A stretch of DNA of 64,000 nucleotides, taken from assembly GCF_030411955.1 (NCBI RefSeq), contig NZ_JASNRA010000015.1:62001-126000 (forward strand), read 5' to 3'. Numbering within the stretch: the stretch's first letter is position 1; each line of letters begins with the position of its first letter. This DNA comes from Massilia sp. YIM B02443. Lineage in GTDB: Bacteria > Pseudomonadota > Gammaproteobacteria > Burkholderiales > Burkholderiaceae_D. The position numbers were made by a program, and so were the translations under genes. This document shows positions 22,706 to 34,334 of this stretch, piece by piece. The notes under the pieces were generated by a model. It was not told the origin of the DNA and did not search any database. It saw only the letters and a list, made by a program, of their open reading frames with translations.

Positions 22706-23425
22706 TTAAGCGGCGAGGCGGCCGGCCGCGATGGTGAGCGTGCGGCCGCAGCGCGCCGCCATCGCGTTGTCGTGGGTGACCAGCACCAGGGTCGAGCCGC
22801 GTTCGCGATTGAGTTCGAACATCAGTTGGATGACCGCTTCGCCAGTGGCGGCGTCCAGGCTGCCGGTCGGCTCGTCGGCGAACAGCAGCGGCGGCTCGGT
22901 GACGAAAGCGCGCGCCAGCGCGACGCGCTGCTGCTCGCCGCCGGACAGGAACTTGGGATAGTGTTTCAGGCGGCTGCCCAGGCCGACGCGGCCCAGCATC
23001 TCGCTGGCCTTGGCGCGCGCATCGGCGTCGCCGCGCAGTTCGAGCGGCAACATCACGTTTTCCAGCGCCGTCAGGTGACCCAGCAGCTGGAACGACTGGA
23101 ACACGAAGCCCAGCTTGGCCTTGCGAAAAGCGGCGCGGCCGTCTTCGTCGAGGGCGAAGATGTCGGTGCCATCGAGCAGCACTGTGCCCGAGGTCGGGGT
23201 GTCGAGGCCGGCCAGCAGGCCCAGGAGCGTGGACTTGCCCGAGCCGGAGGCGCCGACGAGCGCGAGCGTCTCGGCTGGTTGCACGGTAAAATCGATATCT
23301 TGCAGGATGGTGAGTTCGCCGCTGGCGTCCGCAACCTTCTTCGCTAGAGCGCTTACCTGGATCGCCGGCGTGCGGCCGGTGTCAAGGTCAGCGTTTTGTT
23401 TGAATGCCTCGGGATGATCACGCAT
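22706..23425 (-). CDS. ABC transporter ATP-binding protein, YbbA/LolD type
   Basis: A 239-residue ATPase of the MacB/LolD/YbbA group, which drives permeases that move substrates out of the inner membrane rather than pumping across it. Walker A is GASGSGKST (58-66), the Q-loop is FVFQSFQLL, the signature is LSGGEQQR (160-167), Walker B is LLFADEPTGSLD and the H-loop is VTHD. The order tesA-ybbA, divergent, is as in E. coli. The expected partner permease (ybbP) is not next to it: the next gene downstream is the convergent nnr. The start codon overlaps the tesA start on the other strand (CATG). AAGAAAAG may serve as ribosome site. Confidence 0.93.
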   Translation of the reverse strand: MRDHPEAFKQNADLDTGRTPAIQVSALAKKVADASGELTILQDIDFTVQPAETLALVGASGSGKSTLLGLLAGLDTPTSGTVLLDGTDIFALDEDGRAAFRKAKLGFVFQSFQLLGHLTALENVMLPLELRGDADARAKASEMLGRVGLGSRLKHYPKFLSGGEQQRVALARAFVTEPPLLFADEPTGSLDAATGEAVIQLMFELNRERGSTLVLVTHDNAMAARCGRTLTIAAGRLAA

Positions 23426-24050
23426 GCTAGCTTTTCTTAAAAAATTGACTGTCGGCGCAGTACTCATGGTTGCGACGGCGAGCGCCTATTCTGCACCAAA
23501 AACCGTGCTCGTGGTGGGCGACAGCCTGTCGGCCGAATACGGCATCGCGCGCGGCGCGGGCTGGGTGGCGCTGCTCGAACAGAAGCTCAAGGCGGAGAAA
23601 ATCGACGCCCGAATCGTCAACGCCAGCATCAGCGGCGAGACCACCAGCGGCGGGCGCGCGCGCCTGCCGGCCCTGCTCGGACAGCACCGGCCCGACATCG
23701 TGGTCATCGAGCTGGGCGCCAACGACGGCCTGCGTGGGCTGCCGGTACCGTCGGCCGAAGCGAACCTGCGCGCCATGATCAAGCAGTCGCAAGACCAAAA
23801 GGCGCGCGTGCTGCTGGTCGGCATGCGCATGCCGCCGAACTACGGGCGCGCCTACACCGAGCGCTTCTTCAATATGTTCAAGGCGCTGTCGCAGGAGACC
23901 AATGCTCCGCTGGTGCCCTTCATGCTCGAGGGCGTGGCCGACAAGCCGGCCCTGTTCCAGCAAGACCGCCTGCATCCGACCGCGCAGGCGCACCCGATCA
24001 TCCTGAATAACATCTGGCCGCAATTCTCCAGTCTCATCAAGAAACAATGA
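23424..24050 (+). CDS. tesA: Multifunctional acyl-CoA thioesterase / lysophospholipase / arylesterase TesA
   Basis: A 208-residue periplasmic SGNH hydrolase that cleaves thioesters, lysophospholipids and aryl esters. The signal peptide runs to about residue 22 (ASAYSA). The catalytic blocks are complete: VVGDSLS with Ser34, a Gly in SISGETTSGG, GANDG with the oxyanion Asn, and DRLHPTAQ with Asp181 and His184. The ATG at 23424 is shared with the start of the divergent ABC gene; GGGA lies about 10 bases upstream. The stop overlaps the mnmH start by 4 bases (ATGA), so the two are coupled. Confidence 0.95.
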   Translation: MLAFLKKLTVGAVLMVATASAYSAPKTVLVVGDSLSAEYGIARGAGWVALLEQKLKAEKIDARIVNASISGETTSGGRARLPALLGQHRPDIVVIELGANDGLRGLPVPSAEANLRAMIKQSQDQKARVLLVGMRMPPNYGRAYTERFFNMFKALSQETNAPLVPFMLEGVADKPALFQQDRLHPTAQAHPIILNNIWPQFSSLIKKQ

Positions 24051-25102
24051 AATATCCAGAAGTCCTGGGCTTCGACGCCCTGGTGGCGCAGCTCGACAGT
24101 TTTGACACCATCATCGACGTGCGCAGCGAGTCGGAGTACGCGCACGACCATATCCCCGGCGCCATCAACTGCCCGGTCCTGAACGACGAAGAACGGATCC
24201 GCGTCGGCACCCTGTACAAGCAGACCGGCGCGTTCGAGGCGAAGAAGGTAGGCGCGCCGATCGTGGCGGCGAATATTGCGCGCCACATCGAGACCCATTT
24301 TGCCGACAAGCCGCGCGAATGGCGCCCGCTGGTGTACTGCTGGCGCGGCGGCAACCGCAGCGGCTCGATGGCGCACGTCCTGGCGCGCATCGGCTGGCCG
24401 GTGGTGCAGCTCGAAGGCGGCTACAAGAACTACCGCGCCTACGTCAGCGGTGCGCTGGAAGACCCGCCGGCGCTCGACTGGCGCGTCATCTGCGGCACCA
24501 CCGGCAGCGGCAAGAGCCGGCTGCTCGAAACGCTGGACGGCATTGGCGCCCAGGTGCTGGACCTGGAAAAGCTGGCCGCGCACCGCGGCTCGGTGCTGGG
24601 CCACCTGCCGCACGAGCCGCAGCCGACCCAGAAATGGTTCGAGAGCCAGGTATGGGACAAGCTGCGCCGCTTCGATCCGTCGAAGCCGGTGTTCGTCGAA
24701 TCCGAAAGCAAGAAGGTCGGCAACCTGCGCGTGCCGGGCCTGGTGATGGAGCACATGCGCGCCGCGCCGTGCATCGCCGTGAACCTGTCGCGCCCGAACC
24801 GGGTGCGCCTGCTCATGGAAGACTACGAGCACTTCTGCGCCGATCCATCGGCCCTGAACGGCCAGCTGGAGCATCTGGTGCAGCTGCATGGCCGCGCCAA
24901 GATCGACGCCTGGCATGCGCTGGCCAACAGCGGCCAGATGGCCGAGGTGGTGGACCAGCTGCTGGTGGAGCACTACGACCCGGCCTACCTGCGCTCGATC
25001 GACCGCAACTTCGTGCAGTATCCGCAGGCCGAGGCTCTGGCGCTGGACGACATCGCGCCGCAAGACTTCCTGCGCGCCGCGCGCACGTTACATGCGGGCT
25101 GA
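24047..25102 (+). CDS. mnmH: tRNA 2-selenouridine synthase MnmH (SelU/YbbB)
   Basis: The enzyme replaces sulfur by selenium in 2-thiouridine at the wobble base of tRNA-Lys, Glu and Gln, using selenophosphate, via a geranylated intermediate. It has 351 residues: a rhodanese domain (about 5-130) with active-site Cys98 in YCWRGGNRSGS, and a P-loop domain beginning with GTTGSGKSR near residue 150. It overlaps tesA by 4 bases. The activity needs SelD, which is not in this window. In E. coli mnmH (ybbB) is also near tesA and ybbA, so the neighbourhood is old. Confidence 0.95.
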   Translation: MKYPEVLGFDALVAQLDSFDTIIDVRSESEYAHDHIPGAINCPVLNDEERIRVGTLYKQTGAFEAKKVGAPIVAANIARHIETHFADKPREWRPLVYCWRGGNRSGSMAHVLARIGWPVVQLEGGYKNYRAYVSGALEDPPALDWRVICGTTGSGKSRLLETLDGIGAQVLDLEKLAAHRGSVLGHLPHEPQPTQKWFESQVWDKLRRFDPSKPVFVESESKKVGNLRVPGLVMEHMRAAPCIAVNLSRPNRVRLLMEDYEHFCADPSALNGQLEHLVQLHGRAKIDAWHALANSGQMAEVVDQLLVEHYDPAYLRSIDRNFVQYPQAEALALDDIAPQDFLRAARTLHAG

Positions 25103-25107
25103 GATAC

Positions 25108-25140
25108 CGTAGGGTTGGCGGCTCCGCCGCCGACCCTACG
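25108..25140. repeat. Dispersed hairpin repeat, family B (single copy)
   Basis: CGTAGGGTTGGCGG and CCGCCGACCCTACG pair over 14 bp (one G-T pair) with a 5-base loop. The same core makes up the two arms at 51695-51812. It lies 5 bp after mnmH. Confidence 0.75.
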
Positions 25141-25160
25141 AACTTCGCACCACCAAAAAC

Positions 25161-25194
25161 AAAAAGCCCGGCTGCTCGCGCAGCCGGGCTTTTT
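25161..25194. terminator. Bidirectional terminator between mnmH and ppiD
   Basis: AAAAAGCCCGGCTGC and GCAGCCGGGCTTTTT form a 15-bp perfect stem with a TCGC loop, giving a T run on both strands. It serves both convergent genes. Confidence 0.9.
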
Positions 25195-25212
25195 CACGTC
25201 CAGCGCAGGATC

Positions 25213-27132
25213 TTACTGGCCGTTGTCGCTGTTGCCGAGTTCCGAACCCTTGACCGAGACCTTGGCTTTCGCCTTGACCTTCAGCGCTTCGACATAGTCG
25301 ACCATCGCCTGCTGGCCGGCCAGTTCGGAAATCTGGGTCGCCTCCTGCTTGCGGCGCGCTTCATCGAGCTGCGCCGGCTGCGACACCTTGCCGATGCGGA
25401 CCACGCTGTAACCCTGGCCCGGCACTTCCACGCCGACGTAGGCCGGCAGCTTGCTCACGTCGGCTTTCAGCGCGGCGATCGCGGCGACCTGGTTGATGGT
25501 CGGCGGCGTGGTACGCGACAGCACCTTGGTGTCGCCGAAGCCGGTGGCGTCGCCCGAGGCCTTGACGGCATTGAGCTTGGCTTCGCCGGCCTGGCGTGCC
25601 AGGCGCGCCGCTTCTTCCAGCGTCACGCGCTGGCGGATCGCCGCTTCGACGTCGGCCAGGGCGCGCTTGCTCGCCGGCCGGAACTCGACCACGCGGCCGG
25701 CCACCAGCACGGTCGGCGCGACTTCCACCGCCTCGGTGTTGCGCTTGTTCTTGATCGCGTCGTTGGAGAACAGCGCGGCCAGGAACTTGGCGTTGTTGAA
25801 CGGCGCCTCGCCCAGCGCCGGATTCGGCGTACGGGTCAGGTTGTCGGCGGTCTGGATCTGCAGCTTGAGCTTGTCGGCCACCGGCTTCAGGCTGTCCGAC
25901 TGGTCATACACGGTCTCGCCGAACACGTTGGCCAGTTCCGAATACTTGGCCGACATCTTCTGCTTCTTGAGGTCGGCCGCGATCTGTTCCTTGGCCGCGT
26001 CCAGCGACTTCTGCGTCGATGGCACGATCTTGGTGACCTTGATCACGTGGTAGCCGAACTCAGACTGCACCAGGCCGCTGGTCTCGCCTTCTTTCAGGCC
26101 ATAGATCGCGTCTTCGACCGGCTTGACGAACAGGCCCTTCTCGACCACGCCCAGGTCACCGCCGGCCTGGGCCGAACCCGGATCCTGCGATTCCCTTTTG
26201 GCGATCTCGGCGAAGTTGGCCGGATTGGCGCGCACCTGGGCCAGCACCGCTTCGGCCTTGGCCTTGGCGGCGGCCTGGTCGGTCGGCTTGGCGTCGCGCG
26301 CCAGGTTGATCAGGATGTGGCTGGCGGTACGCTGCTCGGGCGTGGTGTACGCCTTCAGGTTCTTGTTGTAGTAATCAAGCACTTCGGCGTCGCTGACCTG
26401 CACCTGGCCTTCGACAGTCGAGGAATCGAACACGACGTATTCGGCCTTGACCTGTTCCGGAATCTGGAACATTTGCGCGTTCTTGTCGTAGTAGGCCTTG
26501 ACCATCTCGTCGGTGACCTTTACCTGCGGCAGGTAGGTCGCGATCGGGAACTGCAGTTCCTGCACTTCGCGCTGCTGGTCGTTGATGTTCGACAGGCGGG
26601 TGGTGACGGTGCGCGGCGCAAAGGCGGTGGCCTGGATCGAGCCGGCCAGGTGCTGCACGGCCATGTCGCGGCGCAGGCGCTGGTCGAACATCGGACCGGT
26701 CATGCCTTGCGAGGCCAGCCAGGCCTGATAGGCTTCCTTGTCGAAACTGCCGTCGGGTTTACGGAAGATCTGGATGTTCGAGATGTACTTGGCCAGCGCC
26801 TGGTCGCCCACGGTCAGCTGCGCGCGATTGAGCTCGGCGTCGATGGCGCGTTCGCCCACCAGGTTGTTCAGGATGGTCTGCTTGGCTTCCGCGGTTTCGA
26901 ACATCTTCTGGTCGAACTGCGGGCCCATCATCTGGCGCGCCTGGTCGATCTGGCGGCGCTGCGCTTCTTCCCACTCCTGCTGGGTGATCTTCTTGCCGTC
27001 GACGGTGGCGACACCGGCGCCGGCGTCGCCGCTCTGATAGCTCTCGAGTCCCACGAACACGAACGACGGCACGATGATGACCAGGAGCAGGCCCTGCATC
27101 ACGCGCTTGTTATTCCGAACAAAATCAAACAT
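25213..27132 (-). CDS. ppiD: Membrane-anchored periplasmic chaperone/isomerase PpiD (SurA_N-type)
   Basis: PpiD is anchored in the inner membrane next to the Sec translocon and helps newly exported proteins fold. This 639-residue protein has a short cytoplasmic N-terminus (MFDFVRNNKR), one transmembrane helix at about 13-32, a SurA_N-like helical chaperone region (about 40-240), one parvulin domain (about 264-365; TASHILINLA, AGGDLGVVEKG, GYHVIKVTK) and a long helical C-terminal part. E. coli PpiD has 623 residues. It follows hupB and the two tRNA-Asp genes on the same strand, the usual order downstream of lon. Confidence 0.93.
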   Translation of the reverse strand: MFDFVRNNKRVMQGLLLVIIVPSFVFVGLESYQSGDAGAGVATVDGKKITQQEWEEAQRRQIDQARQMMGPQFDQKMFETAEAKQTILNNLVGERAIDAELNRAQLTVGDQALAKYISNIQIFRKPDGSFDKEAYQAWLASQGMTGPMFDQRLRRDMAVQHLAGSIQATAFAPRTVTTRLSNINDQQREVQELQFPIATYLPQVKVTDEMVKAYYDKNAQMFQIPEQVKAEYVVFDSSTVEGQVQVSDAEVLDYYNKNLKAYTTPEQRTASHILINLARDAKPTDQAAAKAKAEAVLAQVRANPANFAEIAKRESQDPGSAQAGGDLGVVEKGLFVKPVEDAIYGLKEGETSGLVQSEFGYHVIKVTKIVPSTQKSLDAAKEQIAADLKKQKMSAKYSELANVFGETVYDQSDSLKPVADKLKLQIQTADNLTRTPNPALGEAPFNNAKFLAALFSNDAIKNKRNTEAVEVAPTVLVAGRVVEFRPASKRALADVEAAIRQRVTLEEAARLARQAGEAKLNAVKASGDATGFGDTKVLSRTTPPTINQVAAIAALKADVSKLPAYVGVEVPGQGYSVVRIGKVSQPAQLDEARRKQEATQISELAGQQAMVDYVEALKVKAKAKVSVKGSELGNSDNGQ

Positions 27133-27248
27133 GGTCAGCCATTCTAGGTTGAGAATGCTTTAACAGCACAGTTAAAAAAAAAGGCGAACTCGCGTTCGCC
27201 CCTTCTTGCGGAGCGGCCCTTTTGGGCGACTCCATACTACTCGAATTC

Positions 27249-27325
27249 TGGCGGAGCGGACGGGGCTCGAACCCGCGACCCCCGGCGTGACAGGCCGGTA
27301 TTCTAACCAACTGAACTACCGCTCC
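27249..27325 (-). tRNA. tRNA-Asp(GTC), second copy
   Basis: The 77-base minus-strand sequence starts GGAGCGG, has D-arm AGTTCAGTTGGTTAGAAT, anticodon loop CTGTCAC with GTC at the centre, T-arm GGGTTCGAGCCC and ends CGCTCCGCCA with an encoded CCA. It is identical to the copy at 27350-27426. Confidence 0.97.
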
Positions 27326-27349
27326 AGACTTGCGTCTCGCATGTTTTGT

Positions 27350-27426
27350 TGGCGGAGCGGACGGGGCTCGAACCCGCGACCCCCGGCGTGACAGGCCGGT
27401 ATTCTAACCAACTGAACTACCGCTCC
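27350..27426 (-). tRNA. tRNA-Asp(GTC), first copy
   Basis: The 77-base minus-strand tRNA has anticodon GTC and an encoded CCA end, and is identical to the neighbouring copy 24 bp away. Together they should form one transcript between hupB and ppiD. Confidence 0.97.
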
Positions 27427-27483
27427 AGCAAAACATGCTTCAACAAAGCGTCAGGATACCGACATCGTATTCCTGCTGCTTTC

Positions 27484-27503
27484 CTTCGCGTGTCACCGCG
27501 AAG
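27484..27503 (-). terminator. Hairpin after hupB (weak terminator or processing site)
   Basis: CTTCGCG and CGCGAAG form a 7-bp stem with a 6-base loop just after the hupB stop. No T run follows, so read-through into the tRNA-Asp genes is likely. Confidence 0.35.
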
Positions 27504-27509
27504 AAGGCA

Positions 27510-27782
27510 TTAGTTTACAGCATCTTTCAGAGCTTTACCAGCCTTAAATTTCGGAACCTTGGCGGCCTTGATCTTGATGGGTTCCTTGGTACGCGGATCG
27601 GTACCGGTGCGTGCTGCGCGCTCGCCAACCGTGAAAGTGCCGAAGCCGACCAGCGTGACGCTGTCGTTCTTCTTCAGGCTTTCGGTGACGGCGTCGATCA
27701 TGGCGTCGAGTGCACGCGTCGCCGAGGCCTTCGTAATGTCCGCGGACTTCGCGATTTCTTCGATCAGTTCTGTCTTGTTCAC
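27510..27782 (-). CDS. hupB: DNA-binding protein HU, beta type
   Basis: A 90-residue histone-like protein that bends and compacts DNA as a dimer. The whole family pattern is present: [11 protein letters not shown], the body [24 protein letters not shown] with the arm residues and the Arg-Asn/Asp-Pro tip (here DPRTKEPI), and the end [12 protein letters not shown]. Position 3' of lon and 5' of ppiD is the standard hupB locus. The gene is on the same strand as lon but 255 bp away, beyond the lon terminator, so it probably has its own promoter. Confidence 0.97.
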   Translation of the reverse strand: MNKTELIEEIAKSADITKASATRALDAMIDAVTESLKKNDSVTLVGFGTFTVGERAARTGTDPRTKEPIKIKAAKVPKFKAGKALKDAVN

Positions 27783-27982
27783 TCGTTCCCTCGTTTTCGT
27801 TCGTGACGCTGTGGGGCGCCTTTACTGCAAAAGTGCAGGGCGTATTAAACAAGGGCAACATGGCGCTGTCAAGGTGGAGGGGCTCGAAGGGGGCGTTGTT
27901 TAGCGCCGGTTGGCGCGTCAGAAGCCGGTCGGATGCGCTATAGACGTCGCGAACGTCAGTATCTTCGCAACGTATCGACATG

Positions 27983-28012
27983 AAAAAACAGGCGCCTCGC
28001 GGCGCCTGTTTC
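27983..28012 (-). terminator. Terminator of lon
   Basis: On the minus strand ACAGGCGCC and GGCGCCTGT pair over 9 bp around a GCGA loop and are followed by TTTT. It lies about 25 bp after the lon stop. Confidence 0.85.
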
Positions 28013-28037
28013 ATCATTCAAGCCGACGCCTGAACAT

Positions 28038-30464
<2,427 letters not shown>

Positions 30465-30492
30465 GGCATACCTTATAGAAAGCGTGTTGCTG

Positions 30493-30521
30493 AATCTGGG
30501 CGCTCGCAGCGAAATCTCAAG
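30493..30521 (-). promoter_or_regulatory. Candidate sigma-32 (heat-shock) promoter of lon
   Basis: On the minus strand CTTGAGA (30521-30515), a 14-base spacer and CCCAGATT (30500-30493) fit the RpoH pattern CTTGAAA-N11-16-CCCCATNT with a few mismatches. The start site would fall about 20 bases before the lon ATG. The lon gene is a known RpoH target in many proteobacteria. Confidence 0.5.
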
Positions 30522-30622
30522 TCCGGGCTGCGAAATTATTTTCTACAAGTAAAAAGAATCAACTTGTCGAATCATCATTTGCCGTTCCAATAAAAGACTG
30601 CCGGCGTCGATTGCATCGTCAA

Positions 30623-30660
30623 TAAAAAAGCCACCGCGCGGCGCACCGCGAGTGGCTTTT
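30623..30660 (-). terminator. Terminator of clpX
   Basis: On the minus strand AAAAGCCAC pairs with GTGGCTTTT; the inner part is GC-rich and imperfect. A run of six T follows. It lies about 90 bp after the clpX stop, so lon needs its own promoter. Confidence 0.75.
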
Positions 30661-30749
30661 CGATTGAAGCCTGCGTCTTTTATTGAGATTGATTGTACCG
30701 AGTTAAGTCCGTACGGCAAGCCTTTTTAAGGCGTGCGCGTTGGATTTTT

Positions 30750-32018
30750 TCAGTTTTCTCCGGACGCTTTTGCGGTTTCGCTGTAAATCAGCAAAGGCTT
30801 GGCGCCGTTCGTGATCGTATTTTCATCAATCACTACTTTCACCACGTTCTGCTGGCTTGGCAATTCATACATTACGTCGAGCAGCGCATGTTCGAGAATC
30901 GAACGCAGGCCGCGCGCGCCGGTCTTGCGCGCCAATGCTTTCTTGGCAATCGCGTGCAAGGCGGCCGGACGGATTTCCAGTTCGGCGCCTTCCATTTCAA
31001 GCAGTTTCGAATACTGCTTGATCAGCGCATTCTTTGGCTCGACCAGGATCTGGATCAGCGCTTCCTCGGTCAATTCGCTCAGCGCGGCGACCACCGGCAG
31101 ACGGCCGACCAATTCCGGGATCAGGCCGAACTTGATCAGGTCTTCCGGTTCCGCTTCGAGCAGGATCTCGGCGTTGTAGTCGTCGTTCTGGCTCTTGACC
31201 GTGGCGCCGAAGCCGATGCCGCTCTTGACCGAACGGTTCTGGATCACCTTGGCCAGGCCGTCGAAGGCGCCGCCGCAGATGAACATGATGTTGGTCGTGT
31301 CGATCTGCACGAAGTCCTGGTTCGGGTGCTTGCGCCCGCCTTGCGGCGGCACCGAGGCCATGGTGCCCTCGATCAGTTTCAGCAGCGCCTGCTGCACGCC
31401 TTCGCCCGACACGTCGCGCGTGATCGATGGATTGTCGGACTTGCGGGAAATCTTGTCGATCTCGTCGATGTAGACGATGCCGCGCTGCGCCTTTTCGACT
31501 TCGTAGTTGCAGCTTTGCAGCAGCTTCTGGATGATGTTCTCGACGTCTTCGCCGACGTAGCCGGCTTCGGTCAGGGTGGTCGCGTCGGCGATCACGAACG
31601 GCACGTTGAGCATGCGCGCCAGGGTCTGGGCCAGCAGGGTCTTGCCCGAGCCGGTCGGACCGACCAGCAAGATATTGCTCTTGGCCAGTTCGACGTCGTC
31701 TTTCTTGCCCAGGTGCTTGAGGCGCTTGTAATGGTTGTACACCGCCACCGACAGGATGCGCTTGGCCGTTTGCTGGCCGATCACGTACTGGTCGAGCAGT
31801 TCGGTGATTTCGAGCGGCGTCGGCAGGTCGGACTTGGCGCCCGCCACCGTTTCGACGTTCGACGTTTCATCGCGGATGATGTCGTTGCACAGGTCGATGC
31901 ATTCATCGCAGATGAACACCGACGGTCCCGCGATCAGCTTTTTGACTTCGTGCTGGCTCTTTCCGCAGAACGAGCAGTACAGAAGTTTTTCGCCGCTGGA
32001 GGATTTTTTGTCTGACAT
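30750..32018 (-). CDS. clpX: ATP-dependent Clp protease ATP-binding subunit ClpX
   Basis: ClpX unfolds tagged proteins and feeds them to ClpP. The 422-residue protein has the N-terminal zinc domain (CSFC...CDEC, about residues 15-40), Walker A GPTGSGKT near residue 118, the pore loop GYVGEDVEN, Walker [33 protein letters not shown], and the IGF-type ClpP-binding loop near SGIGFGATV. It follows clpP on the same strand with about 240 bp and a terminator between them. Length equals E. coli ClpX (424). Confidence 0.98.
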   Translation of the reverse strand: MSDKKSSSGEKLLYCSFCGKSQHEVKKLIAGPSVFICDECIDLCNDIIRDETSNVETVAGAKSDLPTPLEITELLDQYVIGQQTAKRILSVAVYNHYKRLKHLGKKDDVELAKSNILLVGPTGSGKTLLAQTLARMLNVPFVIADATTLTEAGYVGEDVENIIQKLLQSCNYEVEKAQRGIVYIDEIDKISRKSDNPSITRDVSGEGVQQALLKLIEGTMASVPPQGGRKHPNQDFVQIDTTNIMFICGGAFDGLAKVIQNRSVKSGIGFGATVKSQNDDYNAEILLEAEPEDLIKFGLIPELVGRLPVVAALSELTEEALIQILVEPKNALIKQYSKLLEMEGAELEIRPAALHAIAKKALARKTGARGLRSILEHALLDVMYELPSQQNVVKVVIDENTITNGAKPLLIYSETAKASGEN

Positions 32019-32187
32019 GGGGGCAGGAATCTATTTAATTGCTATCAATATAAGGCGGATGCAGTGCGTCACAAGTATGACGGCCAACAGTGGAGCGAGT
32101 CAATCCAGGGTCAGTCCCGCGGTGGAGTTAATCCGGCGCGGGTAGGCCGCCCGCAAGCGATACGTGCACAAACATGCTACCTGAAAT

Positions 32188-32229
32188 AAAAAACAAACGC
32201 CCGAACGGTTGCGCGTCCGGGCGTTTTTT
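32188..32229 (-). terminator. Terminator of clpP
   Basis: On the minus strand AAACGCCCG pairs with CGGGCGTTT around a 13-15 base loop, followed by G and TTTTTT. It lies 33 bp after the clpP stop and separates clpP from clpX. Confidence 0.8.
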
Positions 32230-32261
32230 GGCAACACCTCGCCGGCTGCCCGGTGGATGAC

Positions 32262-32879
32262 TTAGCCGCGGCTGGTCAGGACCTTGTCGATCATGCCATA
32301 TTCCACCGATTCCTCGGCCGACATGAAGCGGTCGCGGTCGGTGTCCTTGTGGATCTGCTCGATGCTCTGGCCGGTGTTGTCGGCCATGATGCGCGCCAGG
32401 CGCTCGCGCAGGTACAGGATTTCCTTGGCCTGGATTTCGATGTCCGACGCCATGCCCTGCGAACCGCCCGACGGCTGGTGAATCATGACGCGCGAGTTCG
32501 GCAGCGAGAAGCGCTTGCCCTTGGCGCCGGCGGCCAGCAGGAAGGCGCCCATCGAGGCAGCCAGACCGGTGCACAGCGTCGACACGTCCGGCTTGATGAA
32601 GTTCATGGTGTCGAAGATCGCGAGACCTGCCGAGACCGAACCGCCCGGGGAGTTGATGTACAGCGAAATATCCTTGTCCGGATTCTCGCTCTCCAGGAAC
32701 AGCATCTGGGCCACGATCAGGTTGGCCATCTGGTCGTTGACAGGGCCGACCAGGAAGATGACGCGCTCCTTGAGGAGGCGCGAGTAGATGTCGTAGGCGC
32801 GCTCGCCACGACCGCTCTGTTCGATCACCATCGGGACCATGCCGAGGGCTTGCGTATCCAATGCCGGATTGTGAATCAT
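32262..32879 (-). CDS. clpP: ATP-dependent Clp protease proteolytic subunit ClpP
   Basis: ClpP is the serine peptidase barrel used by ClpX and ClpA. The 205-residue protein has the full triad: Ser109 (AASMGAF), His134 (MIHQPSGG) and Asp183 (DRDRFMS). The N-terminal axial loop region [11 protein letters not shown] is present. The ATG at 32879 is chosen because it opens this conserved start, and AAGGA lies upstream; the 27-residue upstream extension crosses the tig terminator. It follows tig by 83 bp, the usual gene order. Confidence 0.97.
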   Translation of the reverse strand: MIHNPALDTQALGMVPMVIEQSGRGERAYDIYSRLLKERVIFLVGPVNDQMANLIVAQMLFLESENPDKDISLYINSPGGSVSAGLAIFDTMNFIKPDVSTLCTGLAASMGAFLLAAGAKGKRFSLPNSRVMIHQPSGGSQGMASDIEIQAKEILYLRERLARIMADNTGQSIEQIHKDTDRDRFMSAEESVEYGMIDKVLTSRG

Positions 32880-32924
32880 ACCTGTCTCGTTCCTTGTTAG
32901 TAGGGCAATGCTGAAAACGCTGAG

Positions 32925-32955
32925 AAAAAAATGCCGGCCACGCAGGCCGGCAAGT
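32925..32955 (-). terminator. Terminator/attenuator between tig and clpP
   Basis: On the minus strand TGCCGGCC and GGCCGGCA pair over 8 bp around a 5-base loop, followed by TTTTTTT. It starts about 8 bases after the tig stop and leaves only about 45 bp for a clpP promoter, so some read-through is likely. Confidence 0.8.
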
Positions 32956-32962
32956 TTCATTC

Positions 32963-34303
32963 TCAGGCCTGAGGCATGCTGCCCATCAGTTCATCGAAAG
33001 CGATGGTCTTGGTGCTGACCTTCGCCTTGCCGAGTACATAGTTGACGACGTTTTCTTCCAATACAAGAGCTTCGACTTCGCCCAGGCGACGGCGATCGCT
33101 GAAGTAGTACTTCAGGACTTCCTTCGGATCTTCGTAGCTTTGCGAGAAGTCTTCGATCTGTGCCTTCACCTGCTCTTGGGTAGCTTGCAGGTTGTTGTCA
33201 GCGACCAGTTGCGACAGGATCAGGCCCAGGCGCACGCGGCGCTCTGCCTTGTCCTTGAACATTTCGGTCGGGAACGGCAGCTTCGACACGTCCATGCCGC
33301 GCTGCGCCATGTCCTGGCGGGTCATCTCGGCCAGGCGCTCCGAATCCTGCTCGATCATCACGTTCGGCACGTCCAGTTCGGTCGACTTGACCAGCGCGTC
33401 CATCACGGCTTCCTTGTTGCGCGCTTTGACACGGGCGGTCACTTCGCGTTCCAGGTTGACCTTGATATCTTCGCGCATTTTCTCGATCGAGCCGTCTTCG
33501 ATGCCCAGCGACTTGGCGAACTCGGCGTCGACTTCAGGCATGTGCGCCCATTCCAGGTTCTTCAGGGTGATGGTGAACTCGGCGGTCTTGCCGGCCACGT
33601 CCTTACCGTGATAGTCCTCCGGGAAGGCCAGCGGGAAGGTCTTGCTCTCGCCGACTTTCAAGCCGACCGTGGCGGCTTCGAATTCCGGCAGCATGCGGCC
33701 TTCGCCCAGCACGAACGGGTAGTTCTCGGCCTTGCCGCCTTCGAACTCGACGCCGTCCAGGGTGCCGACGAAGTCGACGGTCACGCGGTCGCCATTGGCA
33801 GCCACGGCGTCGCCGCCGGTGCCGTGCTCGCCTGCCTCACCCTTGGTGTGGTAGTGCACGCGCTGCTTGCGCAGGATGTCGATGGTCTTGTCGATTTCGG
33901 CGTCGGTCACTTCGGTGGCGACGGTTTCGACTTCGACAGCGGCCAGGTCGCCGATGGTGACGTCCGGGTAGATTTCGAAGGTGGCGTCGAAAGCCAGGGT
34001 GCCTTCTTCAGCATCTTGCTTCGGTTCGATTTTCGGGAAACCGGCAACGCGCAGTTCGTTGGCGACAGCGGCGTCGTTGAACGCGCGGCCGACCTTGTCG
34101 TTCAGGACGTCGGTCTCGATCTGGTAGCCGTATTGGGCGGCGACCATCTTCAGAGGCACCTTGCCCGGACGGAAGCCCGGCGCACGTGCGGTCTTGGCCT
34201 GCTGTTTCAGGCGCTTTTCGACTTCGGTACGAACGTCAGCTACCGGAAAAGAGATCGTCAAGCGACGCTCGAGTTTACCCAGGGTTTCGACTGCAGTTGC
34301 CAT
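32963..34303 (-). CDS. tig: Trigger factor (ribosome-associated chaperone and prolyl isomerase)
   Basis: Trigger factor binds the ribosome exit site and shields nascent chains. The 446-residue protein has the ribosome-binding loop GFRPGKVP (about 42-49; E. coli has GFRKGKVP), an FKBP-type isomerase domain (about 160-245; [15 protein letters not shown] and GEGRMLPEF), and the C-terminal helical arms. It lies 31 bp after tRNA-Leu on the same strand and is first in the tig-clpP-clpX-lon run. E. coli Tig has 432 residues. Confidence 0.97.
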   Translation of the reverse strand: MATAVETLGKLERRLTISFPVADVRTEVEKRLKQQAKTARAPGFRPGKVPLKMVAAQYGYQIETDVLNDKVGRAFNDAAVANELRVAGFPKIEPKQDAEEGTLAFDATFEIYPDVTIGDLAAVEVETVATEVTDAEIDKTIDILRKQRVHYHTKGEAGEHGTGGDAVAANGDRVTVDFVGTLDGVEFEGGKAENYPFVLGEGRMLPEFEAATVGLKVGESKTFPLAFPEDYHGKDVAGKTAEFTITLKNLEWAHMPEVDAEFAKSLGIEDGSIEKMREDIKVNLEREVTARVKARNKEAVMDALVKSTELDVPNVMIEQDSERLAEMTRQDMAQRGMDVSKLPFPTEMFKDKAERRVRLGLILSQLVADNNLQATQEQVKAQIEDFSQSYEDPKEVLKYYFSDRRRLGEVEALVLEENVVNYVLGKAKVSTKTIAFDELMGSMPQA

Positions 34304-34334
34304 TGTAAAAATCGTCCAAAAAAATAATTATTCG

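Noticed and set aside
24319..27147. 942-codon plus-strand frame through mnmH and opposite ppiD
   Set aside because: It crosses a strong terminator and two certain genes; it is frame noise.
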